This document shows positions 1 through 6,133 of a stretch of DNA of 10,213 nt, piece by piece (position 1 is the stretch's first letter; each line of letters begins with the position of its first letter). Position numbers and translations under genes: made by a program. The notes beneath the pieces are model-generated. The model made no database searches. It had not been told where the DNA came from and saw only the letters and a list, made by a program, of their open reading frames with translations. Source of the stretch: Candidatus Zixiibacteriota bacterium (GTDB lineage Bacteria; SM23-81; DAOVCL01); the NCBI GenBank assembly GCA_030670005.1, contig DAOVCL010000055.1:1-10213 (forward strand). The letters run 5' to 3'.

Positions 1-1181
1 GCCAGAGATACGGCTTGGAGCTTATTCCCTCGGAGAACTTCGCCAGTCCCGCGGTTCTGGAGGCACTGGGGTCGGTGCTCACCAACAAGTATTCAGAGGG
101 CTATCCCCACAAGAGGTATTATGGGGGAAACCAGTTTGTGGATGTGGCCGAGGATCTGGCCATTGAGAGGGCCAAAGAGCTTTTTGGTGTAGAGCATGTC
201 AATGTCCAACCCTATTCAGGTTCTCCGGCAAACATAGCCGTCTACTTCGCCCTTCTGAGCTTTGGCGATAAGGTTATGGGTATGAACTTGGCGCATGGAG
301 GGCACCTCACCCATGGCCATCCGGTAAACTTCTCCGGCAAGTCCTATGCCTTTATGCAATATGGGGTAGAGAAGAAGGGCGAGAGGATTGACTACGAGGA
401 GGTGAGGCGGATTGCCCTGCGGGAGAGGCCAAAGCTTATCCTCTCCGGGGCTACTGCCTACCCAAGGGAGATAGACTTTGGGGCCTTTCACGAGATTGCC
501 CAGGAGGTGGGGGCGATTAGTATGGCCGATATAGCCCACATAGCTGGCCTGATAGTGGGAGGCGTCCACCCCAGTCCCTTTCCCTTCACCGATGTAGTCA
601 CTACCACCACCCATAAGACCCTGAGGGGCCCTCGGGGGGCGATGATTATGTGTAAGGAGAAATTTGCCAAGGATATAGATCGAGCAGTCTTCCCCGGGAT
701 GCAGGGTGGCCCCCATGACCATGTCAATGCAGCCAAGGCGGTTGCTTTTCAGGAGGCCCTGCAGCCAGGTTTCAAGGAGTATACCCAGCAGATAGTGAAA
801 AATGCCAAGGCCCTGGCAGATGAGCTCCTCTCCCATGGCTTCAGGCTGGTCTCCGGGGGAACAGATAATCACCTCATCCTTATAGACCTCACCAACAAGG
901 GAGTTACGGGAAAGCAGGCCGAAGAGGCATTGGATAGATCTGGGATAACCTGCAACAAGAATATGGTTCCCTTTGATCCTCGCACCCCCTTTAACCCCAG
1001 CGGGGTAAGGATAGGGACTCCTGCCCTGACCACCCGAGGGATGAAGGAAGGGGAGATGAAGCTTGTGGGAAGATTTCTGGCACAGGTGATAGACAACTTC
1101 GGCCAGGAGGAGGTCTACCAGAAGGTTAGAGCCCAGGTGAGGGAACTCTGTGAGGCCTTCCCCCTCTATGCTGACCTCTGA
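1..1181 (+). CDS. glyA: Serine hydroxymethyltransferase, 5'-truncated
   Basis: Cytosolic PLP enzyme that interconverts serine plus THF with glycine plus 5,10-methylene-THF, the methyl donor for dTMP synthesis. The reading frame is open from the first complete codon at position 3 (Gln-Arg-Tyr-Gly-Leu-Glu), so the start lies upstream. About 392 residues are present against a usual 410-430, so roughly 20-40 N-terminal residues are missing. The TTG at 15 falls inside the conserved 'LELIPSENF' stretch and is not the true start. Family hallmarks seen are SEN near the N-terminus, the [15 protein letters not shown] substrate-binding segment, and [13 protein letters not shown], whose Lys (615-617) should form the PLP Schiff base. 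The gene ends in TGA at 1179-1181, which shares its A with the ATG of the dCMP deaminase gene, suggesting translational coupling. Nothing in the visible part looks broken. Confidence 0.97.
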   Translation, partial: QRYGLELIPSENFASPAVLEALGSVLTNKYSEGYPHKRYYGGNQFVDVAEDLAIERAKELFGVEHVNVQPYSGSPANIAVYFALLSFGDKVMGMNLAHGGHLTHGHPVNFSGKSYAFMQYGVEKKGERIDYEEVRRIALRERPKLILSGATAYPREIDFGAFHEIAQEVGAISMADIAHIAGLIVGGVHPSPFPFTDVVTTTTHKTLRGPRGAMIMCKEKFAKDIDRAVFPGMQGGPHDHVNAAKAVAFQEALQPGFKEYTQQIVKNAKALADELLSHGFRLVSGGTDNHLILIDLTNKGVTGKQAEEALDRSGITCNKNMVPFDPRTPFNPSGVRIGTPALTTRGMKEGEMKLVGRFLAQVIDNFGQEEVYQKVRAQVRELCEAFPLYADL

Positions 1182-1621
1182 TGCCCAGGCCAAGTTGGGA
1201 CGAATACTTCCTGGGTATAGCCAAGCTGGTTGCCTCCAGGGCTACCTGTCTGCGGCGGAAGGTGGGGGCGGTGGTGGTCAAGGATCAAAGGATCCTGGCC
1301 ACAGGTTACAATGGTGCTCCAGCAGGCCTGAAGCACTGCGATGAGGTCGGTTGTCTACGGGATAAGCTGGGTATCCCCCCCGGGGAGAGACAGGAACTCT
1401 GTCGGGGCATTCACGCCGAACAGAATGCCATCGTGCAGGCAGCCACCTCGGGGGTGGACATAAGGGGGGCCACCCTCTACTGCACCAACCAGCCCTGTAT
1501 CCTGTGTACCAAACTCCTTATAGGCGCTGGTATAATAAGGGTTGTAGTGGCCGAGGGCTATCCGGATAGCCTCGCCCGTGACCTGCTTAAAGAGGCGGGA
1601 ATACCCCTGGAGAGGGTATAA
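1181..1621 (+). CDS. dCMP deaminase (deoxycytidylate deaminase, ComEB-type)
   Basis: Zinc-dependent cytosolic enzyme that deaminates dCMP to dUMP, the substrate of thymidylate synthase. The product is 146 residues, normal for bacterial members. Visible motifs are the zinc and catalytic signature HAEQNAI (His78 ligand, Glu80 proton shuttle) and PCILC (Cys106 and Cys109 ligands), plus the N-terminal RRKVGAVVV and TGYNGAP segments typical of the family. An extra Cys-rich stretch ([10 protein letters not shown], residues 52-61, and Cys74) resembles the second zinc site of some dCMP deaminases; that is inference. The ATG overlaps the glyA stop by one base, so the two genes are very likely one operon. 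SHMT supplies the methyl donor and this enzyme supplies dUMP for the same reaction. No thymidylate synthase gene is in the window. A free cytidine or riboflavin-type deaminase is less likely given the length and motifs. Confidence 0.93.
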   Translation: MPRPSWDEYFLGIAKLVASRATCLRRKVGAVVVKDQRILATGYNGAPAGLKHCDEVGCLRDKLGIPPGERQELCRGIHAEQNAIVQAATSGVDIRGATLYCTNQPCILCTKLLIGAGIIRVVVAEGYPDSLARDLLKEAGIPLERV

Positions 1622-1638
1622 AAGATCCTTGTTTATTG

Positions 1639-1684
1639 GGGATTGTCCCTCAGGCAATCCCGCTTGACAGGCTTTGAAAGCGGG
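1639..1684. repeat. Two overlapping short dyads at the tdk promoter
   Basis: A 7-bp perfect inverted repeat (GGGATTG 1639-1645, CAATCCC 1655-1661) is followed by another (CCCGCTT 1659-1665, AAGCGGG 1678-1684). They share bases 1659-1661, so only one can form as a hairpin at a time. Neither is followed by a T-run, so neither is a normal intrinsic terminator. The second covers the -35 box and could be an operator or chance. Confidence 0.35.
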
Positions 1685-1692
1685 TGTATTAT
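1664..1692 (+). promoter_or_regulatory. Sigma-70-type promoter for tdk
   Basis: TTGACA at 1664-1669 is a full match to the -35 consensus. After a 17-bp spacer, TATTAT at 1687-1692 is a 5 of 6 match to the -10 consensus. Transcription would begin near 1699, giving a leader of about 210 nt before the tdk start. It lies in the only gap between dCMP deaminase and tdk, so tdk can be transcribed independently of the glyA operon. The call rests on sequence only. Confidence 0.75.
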
Positions 1693-1743
1693 CTTTAGGT
1701 GATAACCAAAACTTTATTATTGTTTAGCCGGAATAATTCGCAT

Positions 1744-1855
1744 GCCACAAAGGCACCAAGTCTCGATTAAATTTTGATTAAGCAAATATTCACAGGTTAA
1801 AGTGGAGAAGGTCAATTTAATAAACAGGTGTTTTTATATTTAGTGACTTCGTGGC
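1744..1855. repeat. Degenerate inverted-repeat intergenic element
   Basis: The left end (1744-1754, GCCACAAAGGC) and the right end (1845-1855, GACTTCGTGGC) are imperfect inverted repeats that match at 9 of 11 positions. They flank about 90 bp of AT-rich DNA with an internal direct echo (GATTAAATTTTGATTAAG, 1765-1782). No coding potential is visible. This resembles the short non-coding palindromic elements scattered between genes in many environmental bacteria, but copy number cannot be judged from one window. It lies inside the predicted tdk leader, so it may simply be a structured 5' UTR. Confidence 0.35.
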
Positions 1856-1907
1856 CAAATTTACGAATAAGTTCGGGTTAGGAGTTTTCAGGTAAAGGGA
1901 TTACCAG

Positions 1908-2471
1908 ATGAAGATTATCGACGAGGGGACGGGTTGGATTGAGGTTATCTGTGGGAGCATGTTCAGCGGCAAGAGCGAGGAGCTTATTCGTCGGTTGAGG
2001 CGGGCAAAGATAGCCAAGCAGAAGGTTCAGGTTTTTAAGCCTAAGATTGACGACAGATATAGCCAGAACCATATCGTCTCCCACAATGACCAGAGGATAG
2101 AATCGGAACCAGTGGGTTCAGCCCGGGAGATATTAGAGAGGCTACATCCAGATACCCAGGTGGTGGGCATAGATGAGGCCCAGTTTCTGGGGATGGAACT
2201 GGTGGATGTATGTGATAGATTGGCCAATGAGGGGAGAAGGGTTATCGTGGCTGGCCTGGACCAGGATTACCGAGGCGAGCCATTCGAGCCCATCCCTCAG
2301 CTTTTGGCCATTGCCGAGGATATAACAAAGACTCTGGCCGTCTGTATGGTCTGCGGCCGACCAGCCAACAAGTCCCAGAGACTGGTAGAGAGCAGGGAGA
2401 GGGTTCTTGTGGGGGCAGAAGGGGCTTATGAACCCAGATGCAGGAACTGCTTTGTCCCCCCCGAGGATTAG
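1908..2471 (+). CDS. tdk: Thymidine kinase, type II
   Basis: Cytosolic salvage enzyme that phosphorylates thymidine (and deoxyuridine) to dTMP using ATP. The 187-residue product matches the usual length of bacterial type II enzymes. The P-loop GSMFSGKS is at residues 16-23. The Walker B-like DEAQF is at 89-93, where Glu90 corresponds to the family's catalytic Glu. The structural zinc site has Cys146 and Cys149 (CMVC) and Cys178 and Cys181 (CRNC). A lasso-type thymidine-binding segment lies around [15 protein letters not shown]. The ATG at 1908 is preceded by a weak purine-rich AAAGGGA (1895-1900 region); a better AGGAG near 1880 is too far away, so the translation signal is modest. A strong promoter lies about 210 bp upstream. 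Together with the preceding glyA and dCMP deaminase genes it forms a dTMP-supply neighbourhood. Confidence 0.96.
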   Translation: MKIIDEGTGWIEVICGSMFSGKSEELIRRLRRAKIAKQKVQVFKPKIDDRYSQNHIVSHNDQRIESEPVGSAREILERLHPDTQVVGIDEAQFLGMELVDVCDRLANEGRRVIVAGLDQDYRGEPFEPIPQLLAIAEDITKTLAVCMVCGRPANKSQRLVESRERVLVGAEGAYEPRCRNCFVPPED

Positions 2472-2473
2472 GT

Positions 2474-2508
2474 CACATTTCGGAATTTCTAAGAAATTCC
2501 GAAATGTG
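2474..2508. repeat. 35-bp perfect palindrome after tdk
   Basis: Arms of 17 bp (CACATTTCGGAATTTCT and its exact reverse complement) flank a single central A at 2491. It begins three bases after the tdk stop. It could form a long hairpin in RNA or a cruciform in DNA. No T-run follows, so it is not a standard intrinsic terminator, though it could stabilise the tdk 3' end. It is the first of three palindromes in a 133-bp stretch. Confidence 0.8.
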
Positions 2509-2516
2509 GGGGTAGT

Positions 2517-2553
2517 TTGAAGTCCCGCACTTATGCATAAGTGCGGGATTCAA
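2517..2553. repeat. Long palindrome with 26-bp perfect core
   Basis: The core at 2523-2548 is perfectly self-complementary (TCCCGCACTTATG and its reverse complement, centred on ATGCAT). The symmetry extends outward through TTGAA (2517-2521) and TTCAA (2549-2553) with one unpaired G at 2522. No T-run follows. The sequence is unrelated to the palindrome just upstream, so these are separate elements and not copies of one another. Confidence 0.8.
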
Positions 2554-2588
2554 GGGTGACAGCGGAGCGCCAATCTTTGTAGACTAGG

Positions 2589-2613
2589 GGTCGGATTTAT
2601 CCGACCTGCTTTT
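2589..2613 (+). terminator. Hairpin with short T-run, probable tdk terminator
   Basis: GGTCGGA (2589-2595) pairs perfectly with TCCGACC (2600-2606) around a TTTA loop. TGC and four Ts (2610-2613) follow. Stem and position fit an intrinsic terminator for tdk, but the T-run is short, so read-through into archease-rtcB is plausible. I see no convincing sigma-70 promoter between here and 2641. It may instead be a third member of the palindrome cluster. Confidence 0.45.
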
Positions 2614-2640
2614 AGAGCGACCGAAGGGAGTTAAGTTCTA

Positions 2641-3057
2641 ATGGGTCGGTTTGAATACTTTGAACATCTGGCAGATATGGGAATAATCGGCAGGGGAGCA
2701 AGCCTTGCCCAGGCCTTTGAGGAGGCAGCTAAGGCTATGTTCAACCTGATGGTGGATATAGACCAGGTAGAGCCAAAGGAGAGGATCCCCATTCACTGCC
2801 AGGGTGGGGACCGGGAAGAGCTCTTCGTGGAATGGTTGAATGCCCTTTTAACTGAGGCGGACATCAACGGTATGGTCTTCTCTCGATTTTCGGTAGAAAG
2901 TCTCACCGGGGAAGAGCTGAGTGGTTGGGTGAAGGGCGAGGGTTTGGACCCCGAGAGACACCATGCAAAAACTGAGGTAAAGGCGGCAACCTATTCCGGG
3001 TTGGCTGTTGGGGAGAAGGGCGGCGAGTTCTACGCTCGCTGTGTGGTTGATCTCTAA
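2641..3057 (+). CDS. Archease (RtcB-activating protein)
   Basis: Small acidic protein that, in characterised systems, promotes RtcB guanylylation and multiple turnover and broadens its nucleotide use. It spans 138 residues, the normal archease length. The N-terminal EYFEHLADMGI motif carries Asp12, matching a conserved metal-binding Asp. The helix AQAFEEAAKAMFNLMVD (residues 24-40), the central LFVEWLNALLTEAD segment (61-74) and the C-terminal VVDL with Asp137 are also typical. The ATG at 2641 has GGGAG about 12 bases upstream (GAAGGGAG, near 2624-2631), a longish spacing. The gene sits 12 bp ahead of rtcB, in the same order and coupling seen in many archaea and bacteria, which strongly supports the assignment. 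In this context it probably acts in tRNA or stress-cleaved RNA repair. Confidence 0.93.
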   Translation: MGRFEYFEHLADMGIIGRGASLAQAFEEAAKAMFNLMVDIDQVEPKERIPIHCQGGDREELFVEWLNALLTEADINGMVFSRFSVESLTGEELSGWVKGEGLDPERHHAKTEVKAATYSGLAVGEKGGEFYARCVVDL

Positions 3058-3063
3058 GGAGGT
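3056..3063 (+). promoter_or_regulatory. Strong Shine-Dalgarno of rtcB
   Basis: AAGGAGGT overlaps the archease stop codon (TAA at 3055-3057) and lies 6 bases before the rtcB ATG. It is a full match to the usual anti-Shine-Dalgarno tail of 16S rRNA. This fixes the rtcB start and implies that ribosomes re-initiate or load strongly on rtcB downstream of archease. Confidence 0.85.
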
Positions 3064-3069
3064 GGAGAA

Positions 3070-4500
3070 ATGGAACTAAAGAAGCTGAAAGCAAAAGGGA
3101 AGTATGAATGGGTCATCCCCCGCCAGGGGGAGATGAGGGTGCCAGGGAAGATCTTTGCCAACCAAGGGTTGGTAGAGGAGATGGATGAGAAGGTGTATGA
3201 GCAGATAAGCAATGTGGCCTGTCTCCCCGGGATACAGAAGTTCTCCCTGGCAATGCCTGATGCCCATTGGGGGTATGGCTTCCCTATAGGTGGGGTGGCG
3301 GCCTTTGATCCTGCCCAGGGTGGGGTAGTCTCCGTGGGAGGGGTGGGCTTCGATGTAAACTGTGGGGTAAGAACTTTGCATACTGGGCTTGAGTTGGAAG
3401 AGGTGAAACCCAGGCTCAAGGAGTTGGTGGATACCCTCTTTAACATTGTTCCCGCTGGGCTTGGATCCAGGGGGAAGATCTCCCTCTCCTCCTCCCAGGT
3501 GGAGGGTGTGCTCACCAAGGGATCACAATGGGTGGTGGAGCTTGGCTATGGGGAGAAGGAGGATCTGGAATTCACTGAGGAGAACGGTATGGTCCCAGGA
3601 GGTGATCCGGGGGCGGTAAGCCAGAAGGCCCTGCAGAGGGAGAGGAGGCAGGTGGGAACCCTGGGTTCAGGGAATCACTATCTGGAGGTGCAGTGGGTAG
3701 AGGAGATCTACGAGCCATCAACAGCGGCCAAGTTTGGGTTTAAGGAGAATATGGTGGTCATCACCATTCATTGCGGCTCCAGGGCCCTGGGCCATCAGGT
3801 GGGAACCGACTACCTGAGGACCTTAGCCGAGGCCTCCCGCAAGTATGGCATCCCCATAAGGGAGAGGGAACTCGTCTGTGCACCAATTGATTCCCCCGAG
3901 GGAAGGAGGTATTTCTCCGCGGTGAACTGCGCCATAAACTATGCCTTTGCCAACCGACAGGTAATCACTCACCTGGTGAGAGAGGGTTTGGGTAAGGTAT
4001 TTCCTCAGGCAGAGGCTAAACTGCTCTATGATGTGGGCCACAACACCTGCAAGGTGGAGACCCACAGGATAGATGGTCAAGAGAGACAGGTTTATGTCCA
4101 CCGCAAGGGGGCCACTCGTGCATTTGGCCCCCAGAGGAAGGAGCTCCCCCGCCCTTATCAGGGTGTGGGCCAGCCGGTGATCGTTGGGGGAACGATGGGG
4201 ACATCCTCCTATATACTGGTAGGGACCGAGTCCGGCGAGGAGAAGGCATTTGCCTCTGTCTGCCATGGGGCGGGAAGGAGGATGAGCCGCAAGCGGGCGA
4301 TGAGAACCTGGAGGGGAGAGAGACTGCTGGATGAGCTTAAATCCCAGGGGATCTATATAAGAGGTCATTCTATGTCCGGTTTGGCCGAGGAGGCCCCTCT
4401 GGCCTACAAGGATGTCTCCGAGGTGGTGGAGGCAATTCACAACGGGGGCTTGGCCAGAAAGGTGGTCAAGCTCAAACCCATAGGCTGCGTCAAGGGGTAG
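3070..4500 (+). CDS. rtcB: RNA-splicing ligase RtcB
   Basis: GTP- and Mn2+-dependent ligase that joins 2',3'-cyclic phosphate or 3'-phosphate ends to 5'-OH ends, used in tRNA splicing or RNA repair. The 476-residue length fits the archaeal and Pyrococcus-like class, without an intein. Metal ligands are in place: Asp95 and Cys98 in GVGFDVNCGVR, His203 in GTLGSGNHYLE, His234 in IHCGSRALG, and His324 in DVGHNTCKVE. The guanylylated His is His399 in CHGAGRRMSRKRA. VHRKGATRAFGP (343-354) is another signature. Positions 95, 98, 203 and 234 coincide with those I recall for Pyrococcus RtcB. No key residue is missing. It follows archease by 12 bp with a perfect Shine-Dalgarno. No RtcA or sigma-54-type RtcR regulator is visible, unlike the E. 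coli rtcBA arrangement. Confidence 0.98.
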   Translation: MELKKLKAKGKYEWVIPRQGEMRVPGKIFANQGLVEEMDEKVYEQISNVACLPGIQKFSLAMPDAHWGYGFPIGGVAAFDPAQGGVVSVGGVGFDVNCGVRTLHTGLELEEVKPRLKELVDTLFNIVPAGLGSRGKISLSSSQVEGVLTKGSQWVVELGYGEKEDLEFTEENGMVPGGDPGAVSQKALQRERRQVGTLGSGNHYLEVQWVEEIYEPSTAAKFGFKENMVVITIHCGSRALGHQVGTDYLRTLAEASRKYGIPIRERELVCAPIDSPEGRRYFSAVNCAINYAFANRQVITHLVREGLGKVFPQAEAKLLYDVGHNTCKVETHRIDGQERQVYVHRKGATRAFGPQRKELPRPYQGVGQPVIVGGTMGTSSYILVGTESGEEKAFASVCHGAGRRMSRKRAMRTWRGERLLDELKSQGIYIRGHSMSGLAEEAPLAYKDVSEVVEAIHNGGLARKVVKLKPIGCVKG

Positions 4501-4745
4501 ATTTCAGAAGAGGCCAATTCCCTTGCCTTATGTCCACTAAGGTCCGGCGAATTATAGTTTTAAGCCCCTCAGTTTTTGGAAAAGGGGTAAGGGGAAAATC
4601 CTGGATTTTATTTCCAGCCCTCCTTAGGCTATTCTCATATTATAGGTTTTCAGACTTGTATGCCAAAGGTTTCTGTTGGGTCTCCGGGCTTTGAGCACGA
4701 GGGACTCTGGGCACCACAACCGGGAAAAATTTGAGGAGAAATGGC
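4501..4745. other. Non-coding gap after rtcB, nothing recognised
   Basis: This 245-bp stretch has no convincing ORF, tRNA or RNA family that I recognise. Two weak dyads exist (CCCCT 4565-4569 with AGGGG 4583-4587; CTGGA 4601-4605 with TCCAG 4613-4617), but neither has a good stem plus T-run. A clear terminator for rtcB is therefore not visible. Confidence 0.5.
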
Positions 4746-4774
4746 TTGACTTTTGAGAGGGGTTAAATTATTCT
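4746..4774 (+). promoter_or_regulatory. Sigma-70-like promoter for the LTD/T9SS gene
   Basis: TTGACT (4746-4751, 5 of 6 match) is separated by 17 bp from TATTCT (4769-4774, 4 of 6 match). Transcription would begin near 4781, leaving a leader of about 150 nt before the GTG at 4930. It is the best candidate in the gap, though its -10 box is imperfect. Confidence 0.55.
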
Positions 4775-4796
4775 TGGGTAGTAAAATTTTCATCGC

Positions 4797-4824
4797 AGAA
4801 GGAGGTGAGGCTATGGGAACATAA
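4797..4824 (+). promoter_or_regulatory. Very strong Shine-Dalgarno on a 3-codon ORF (Met-Gly-Thr-stop)
   Basis: AGAAGGAGGTGA (4797-4808) is nearly a full complement of the usual 16S rRNA 3' tail. Seven bases after its GGAGG is an ATG (4813-4815), then GGA, ACA and TAA (4822-4824). The minigene is in the same frame as the downstream secreted-protein gene but is closed by this stop. It lies in the predicted leader. It may be a ribosome-loading or leader-peptide element, or a relic of an older start lost by mutation. Confidence 0.5.
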
Positions 4825-4929
4825 ATTTTTGGGGTGTTATGCCAACCGGGCCTGAAAATCGGTTCTTTCTGCCGAAGGATGGAAGGTTTGGTTGACCCCG
4901 GCTTTAAACCTTTTCAAAGGGAGGCAAAA

Positions 4930-6042
4930 GTGAAGAAGTTCAGTTTTCTGTTAGTAGCAGCCTTAATGGTTTTTGGAGTTTTTACCTATGCTGTTGCTGC
5001 CGACCATCTTCTAATCACCGAGTTCTGCGTTAGCCCGACTGAAGGAGAGTTTGTGGAGATATATAATCCAACAGGAAGCACGATTGATCTTACCGATTAC
5101 TACCTGACTGACGACTGTTATAGGGGCAATAATGACTATATTTATGTGGTTAATGGAGCCACCAATGTATACTCCTATGACTTCCTTGTTCAATTTCCGA
5201 GCGGGTCATCAATTGACCCTGGAGAATACCAGACCATATCTACCCGGGGGGCAGATGACTTCTATGGCCAATATTCTGTTTTTTCTACCTACGAACTCAA
5301 GTCACAGAATGCCTCTATCCCCGATATGATCCCAATTGATGTTAGTAGCGACCCTACTCTCTCCAATACCGGCGAGATGATTATGCTATTCTACTGGGAT
5401 GGGAGTAGCGATTTGGTAAAGGATGTGGACTATGTTATCTGGGGTGATAAAGTTGAGTTTGTGGATAAGACAGGAGTATCTATTGATGGCCCCGATCCAG
5501 GCTCTGCCTCCAGCACCTATTCTGCCGATACCGACTCAGCAAATCAGGCAATCGTGGACCCTGATGGTGGAGGTGGGTACCCCCATGGGGTTGGGAAAAC
5601 AGCGCAACGGGCTGGGACTACGGAGGCATCAGAGACATTAACTGGAGGTAACGGTATTACTGGTCACGACGAAACCAGTGAAGATATGTCCGTAAGCGGT
5701 GAGTCTTGGACGGTTGACGACACTGCAACTCCGGGAGAGCCCCCGTCCGGTGTTCCTCTTGCTCAGGGTTCTTTACCTTTGGCTTTCTCCCTTTCCCAGA
5801 ACTACCCCAATCCATTTAACCCTGTCACTCAGATATCTTTCTCACTGCAGGAAAGGGCAGAGGTGAGGTTGTCCGTTTACAACATCGTTGGACAGAAAGT
5901 AGCTGAGCTGGTCAATGGGAAGTTGGATGCGGGAAGTTATCGGGCAAGCTGGGACGCTAAAGGGTTTACAAGTGGAATTTACTTCGGTCGGTTAAAGGCT
6001 GGAGCTAATGAAAAGGTTATAAAGATGATATTGCTGAAATAG
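4930..6042 (+). CDS. Secreted lamin-tail-domain protein with T9SS sorting domain
   Basis: The product is a 370-residue exported protein. I chose the GTG at 4930 because AAAGGGAGG (4916-4924) sits 5 bases upstream and translation begins directly with a signal peptide: two Lys, a hydrophobic core, and AVA at 21-23 with cleavage near 23/24. The in-frame ATG at 4834 would add 32 residues unlike a leader and has only a weak GGGG before it. Residues about 27-173 form a lamin-tail-like domain (LLITEFCVSP, EFVEIYNPTG, IDLTDYYLTDD, VDYVIWGD), probably continuing through a Gly/Ser/Asp/Thr-rich stretch to TPGEP near 270. Residues about 285-370 are a T9SS type A sorting domain (SQNYPNPFNP, NIVGQKVAEL, AGSYRASWD, final ILLK). 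The expected route is Sec to the periplasm, then Por secretion with tail removal and surface attachment or release. The specific function is unknown; no catalytic motif is visible. Confidence 0.88.
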   Translation: MKKFSFLLVAALMVFGVFTYAVAADHLLITEFCVSPTEGEFVEIYNPTGSTIDLTDYYLTDDCYRGNNDYIYVVNGATNVYSYDFLVQFPSGSSIDPGEYQTISTRGADDFYGQYSVFSTYELKSQNASIPDMIPIDVSSDPTLSNTGEMIMLFYWDGSSDLVKDVDYVIWGDKVEFVDKTGVSIDGPDPGSASSTYSADTDSANQAIVDPDGGGGYPHGVGKTAQRAGTTEASETLTGGNGITGHDETSEDMSVSGESWTVDDTATPGEPPSGVPLAQGSLPLAFSLSQNYPNPFNPVTQISFSLQERAEVRLSVYNIVGQKVAELVNGKLDAGSYRASWDAKGFTSGIYFGRLKAGANEKVIKMILLK

Positions 6043-6070
6043 CCAGCTTACATTCTTTTGGAAAAAGTTG

Positions 6071-6099
6071 TTGACCTCATAGGAAAGAGGTATTATATT
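6071..6099 (+). promoter_or_regulatory. Sigma-70-like promoter
   Basis: TTGACC (6071-6076, 5 of 6 match), a 17-bp spacer and TATATT (6094-6099, 5 of 6 match) predict a start near 6106. A TATTAT at 6091-6096 overlaps it with a shorter spacer. The promoter lies 28 bp after the stop of the LTD gene and would first transcribe the 6106-6229 leader that ends in a terminator-like hairpin. Confidence 0.65.
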
Positions 6100-6133
6100 T
6101 ACCTAGGCTAAAGGTGAGAGTTATCCTATGAGG
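6075..6133. repeat. 10-bp inverted repeat flanking a promoter
   Basis: CCTCATAGGA (6075-6084) is the exact reverse complement of TCCTATGAGG (6124-6133). The left arm overlaps the -35 box and the right arm lies about 20-30 bases into the predicted transcript. A nested dyad (AGGTA 6088-6092, TACCT 6100-6104) spans the -10 region. This could be a paired operator for DNA looping, or an RNA stem in read-through transcripts from the upstream gene. Confidence 0.6.

Noticed and set aside
216..1193. Long open frame on the minus strand opposite glyA (about 325 codons)
   Set aside because: It is fully antisense to an unmistakable serine hydroxymethyltransferase, its translation resembles no family, and such frames are expected opposite GC-rich, AGG/GGG-rich coding DNA.
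2509..2640. Sigma-54 promoter for archease-rtcB, as in E. coli rtcBA
   Set aside because: No TGGCAC-N5-TTGCA-like pair is present in the spacer.
3823..4440. Minus-strand open frame opposite rtcB (about 205 codons)
   Set aside because: It is antisense to conserved RtcB catalytic motifs, is rich in His/Leu/Pro as antisense translations often are, and has no supporting start signal.
4501..4745. tRNA-like or structured RNA gene between rtcB and the LTD gene
   Set aside because: No cloverleaf arms or conserved T-loop could be found, and the dyads present are short and not followed by T-runs.
4834..4929. ATG at 4834 as the start of the LTD/T9SS protein
   Set aside because: The extra 32 residues are polar and unlike a signal peptide, the ribosome site is weak, and the GTG at 4930 has a well-spaced GGGAGG and starts directly with a signal peptide.
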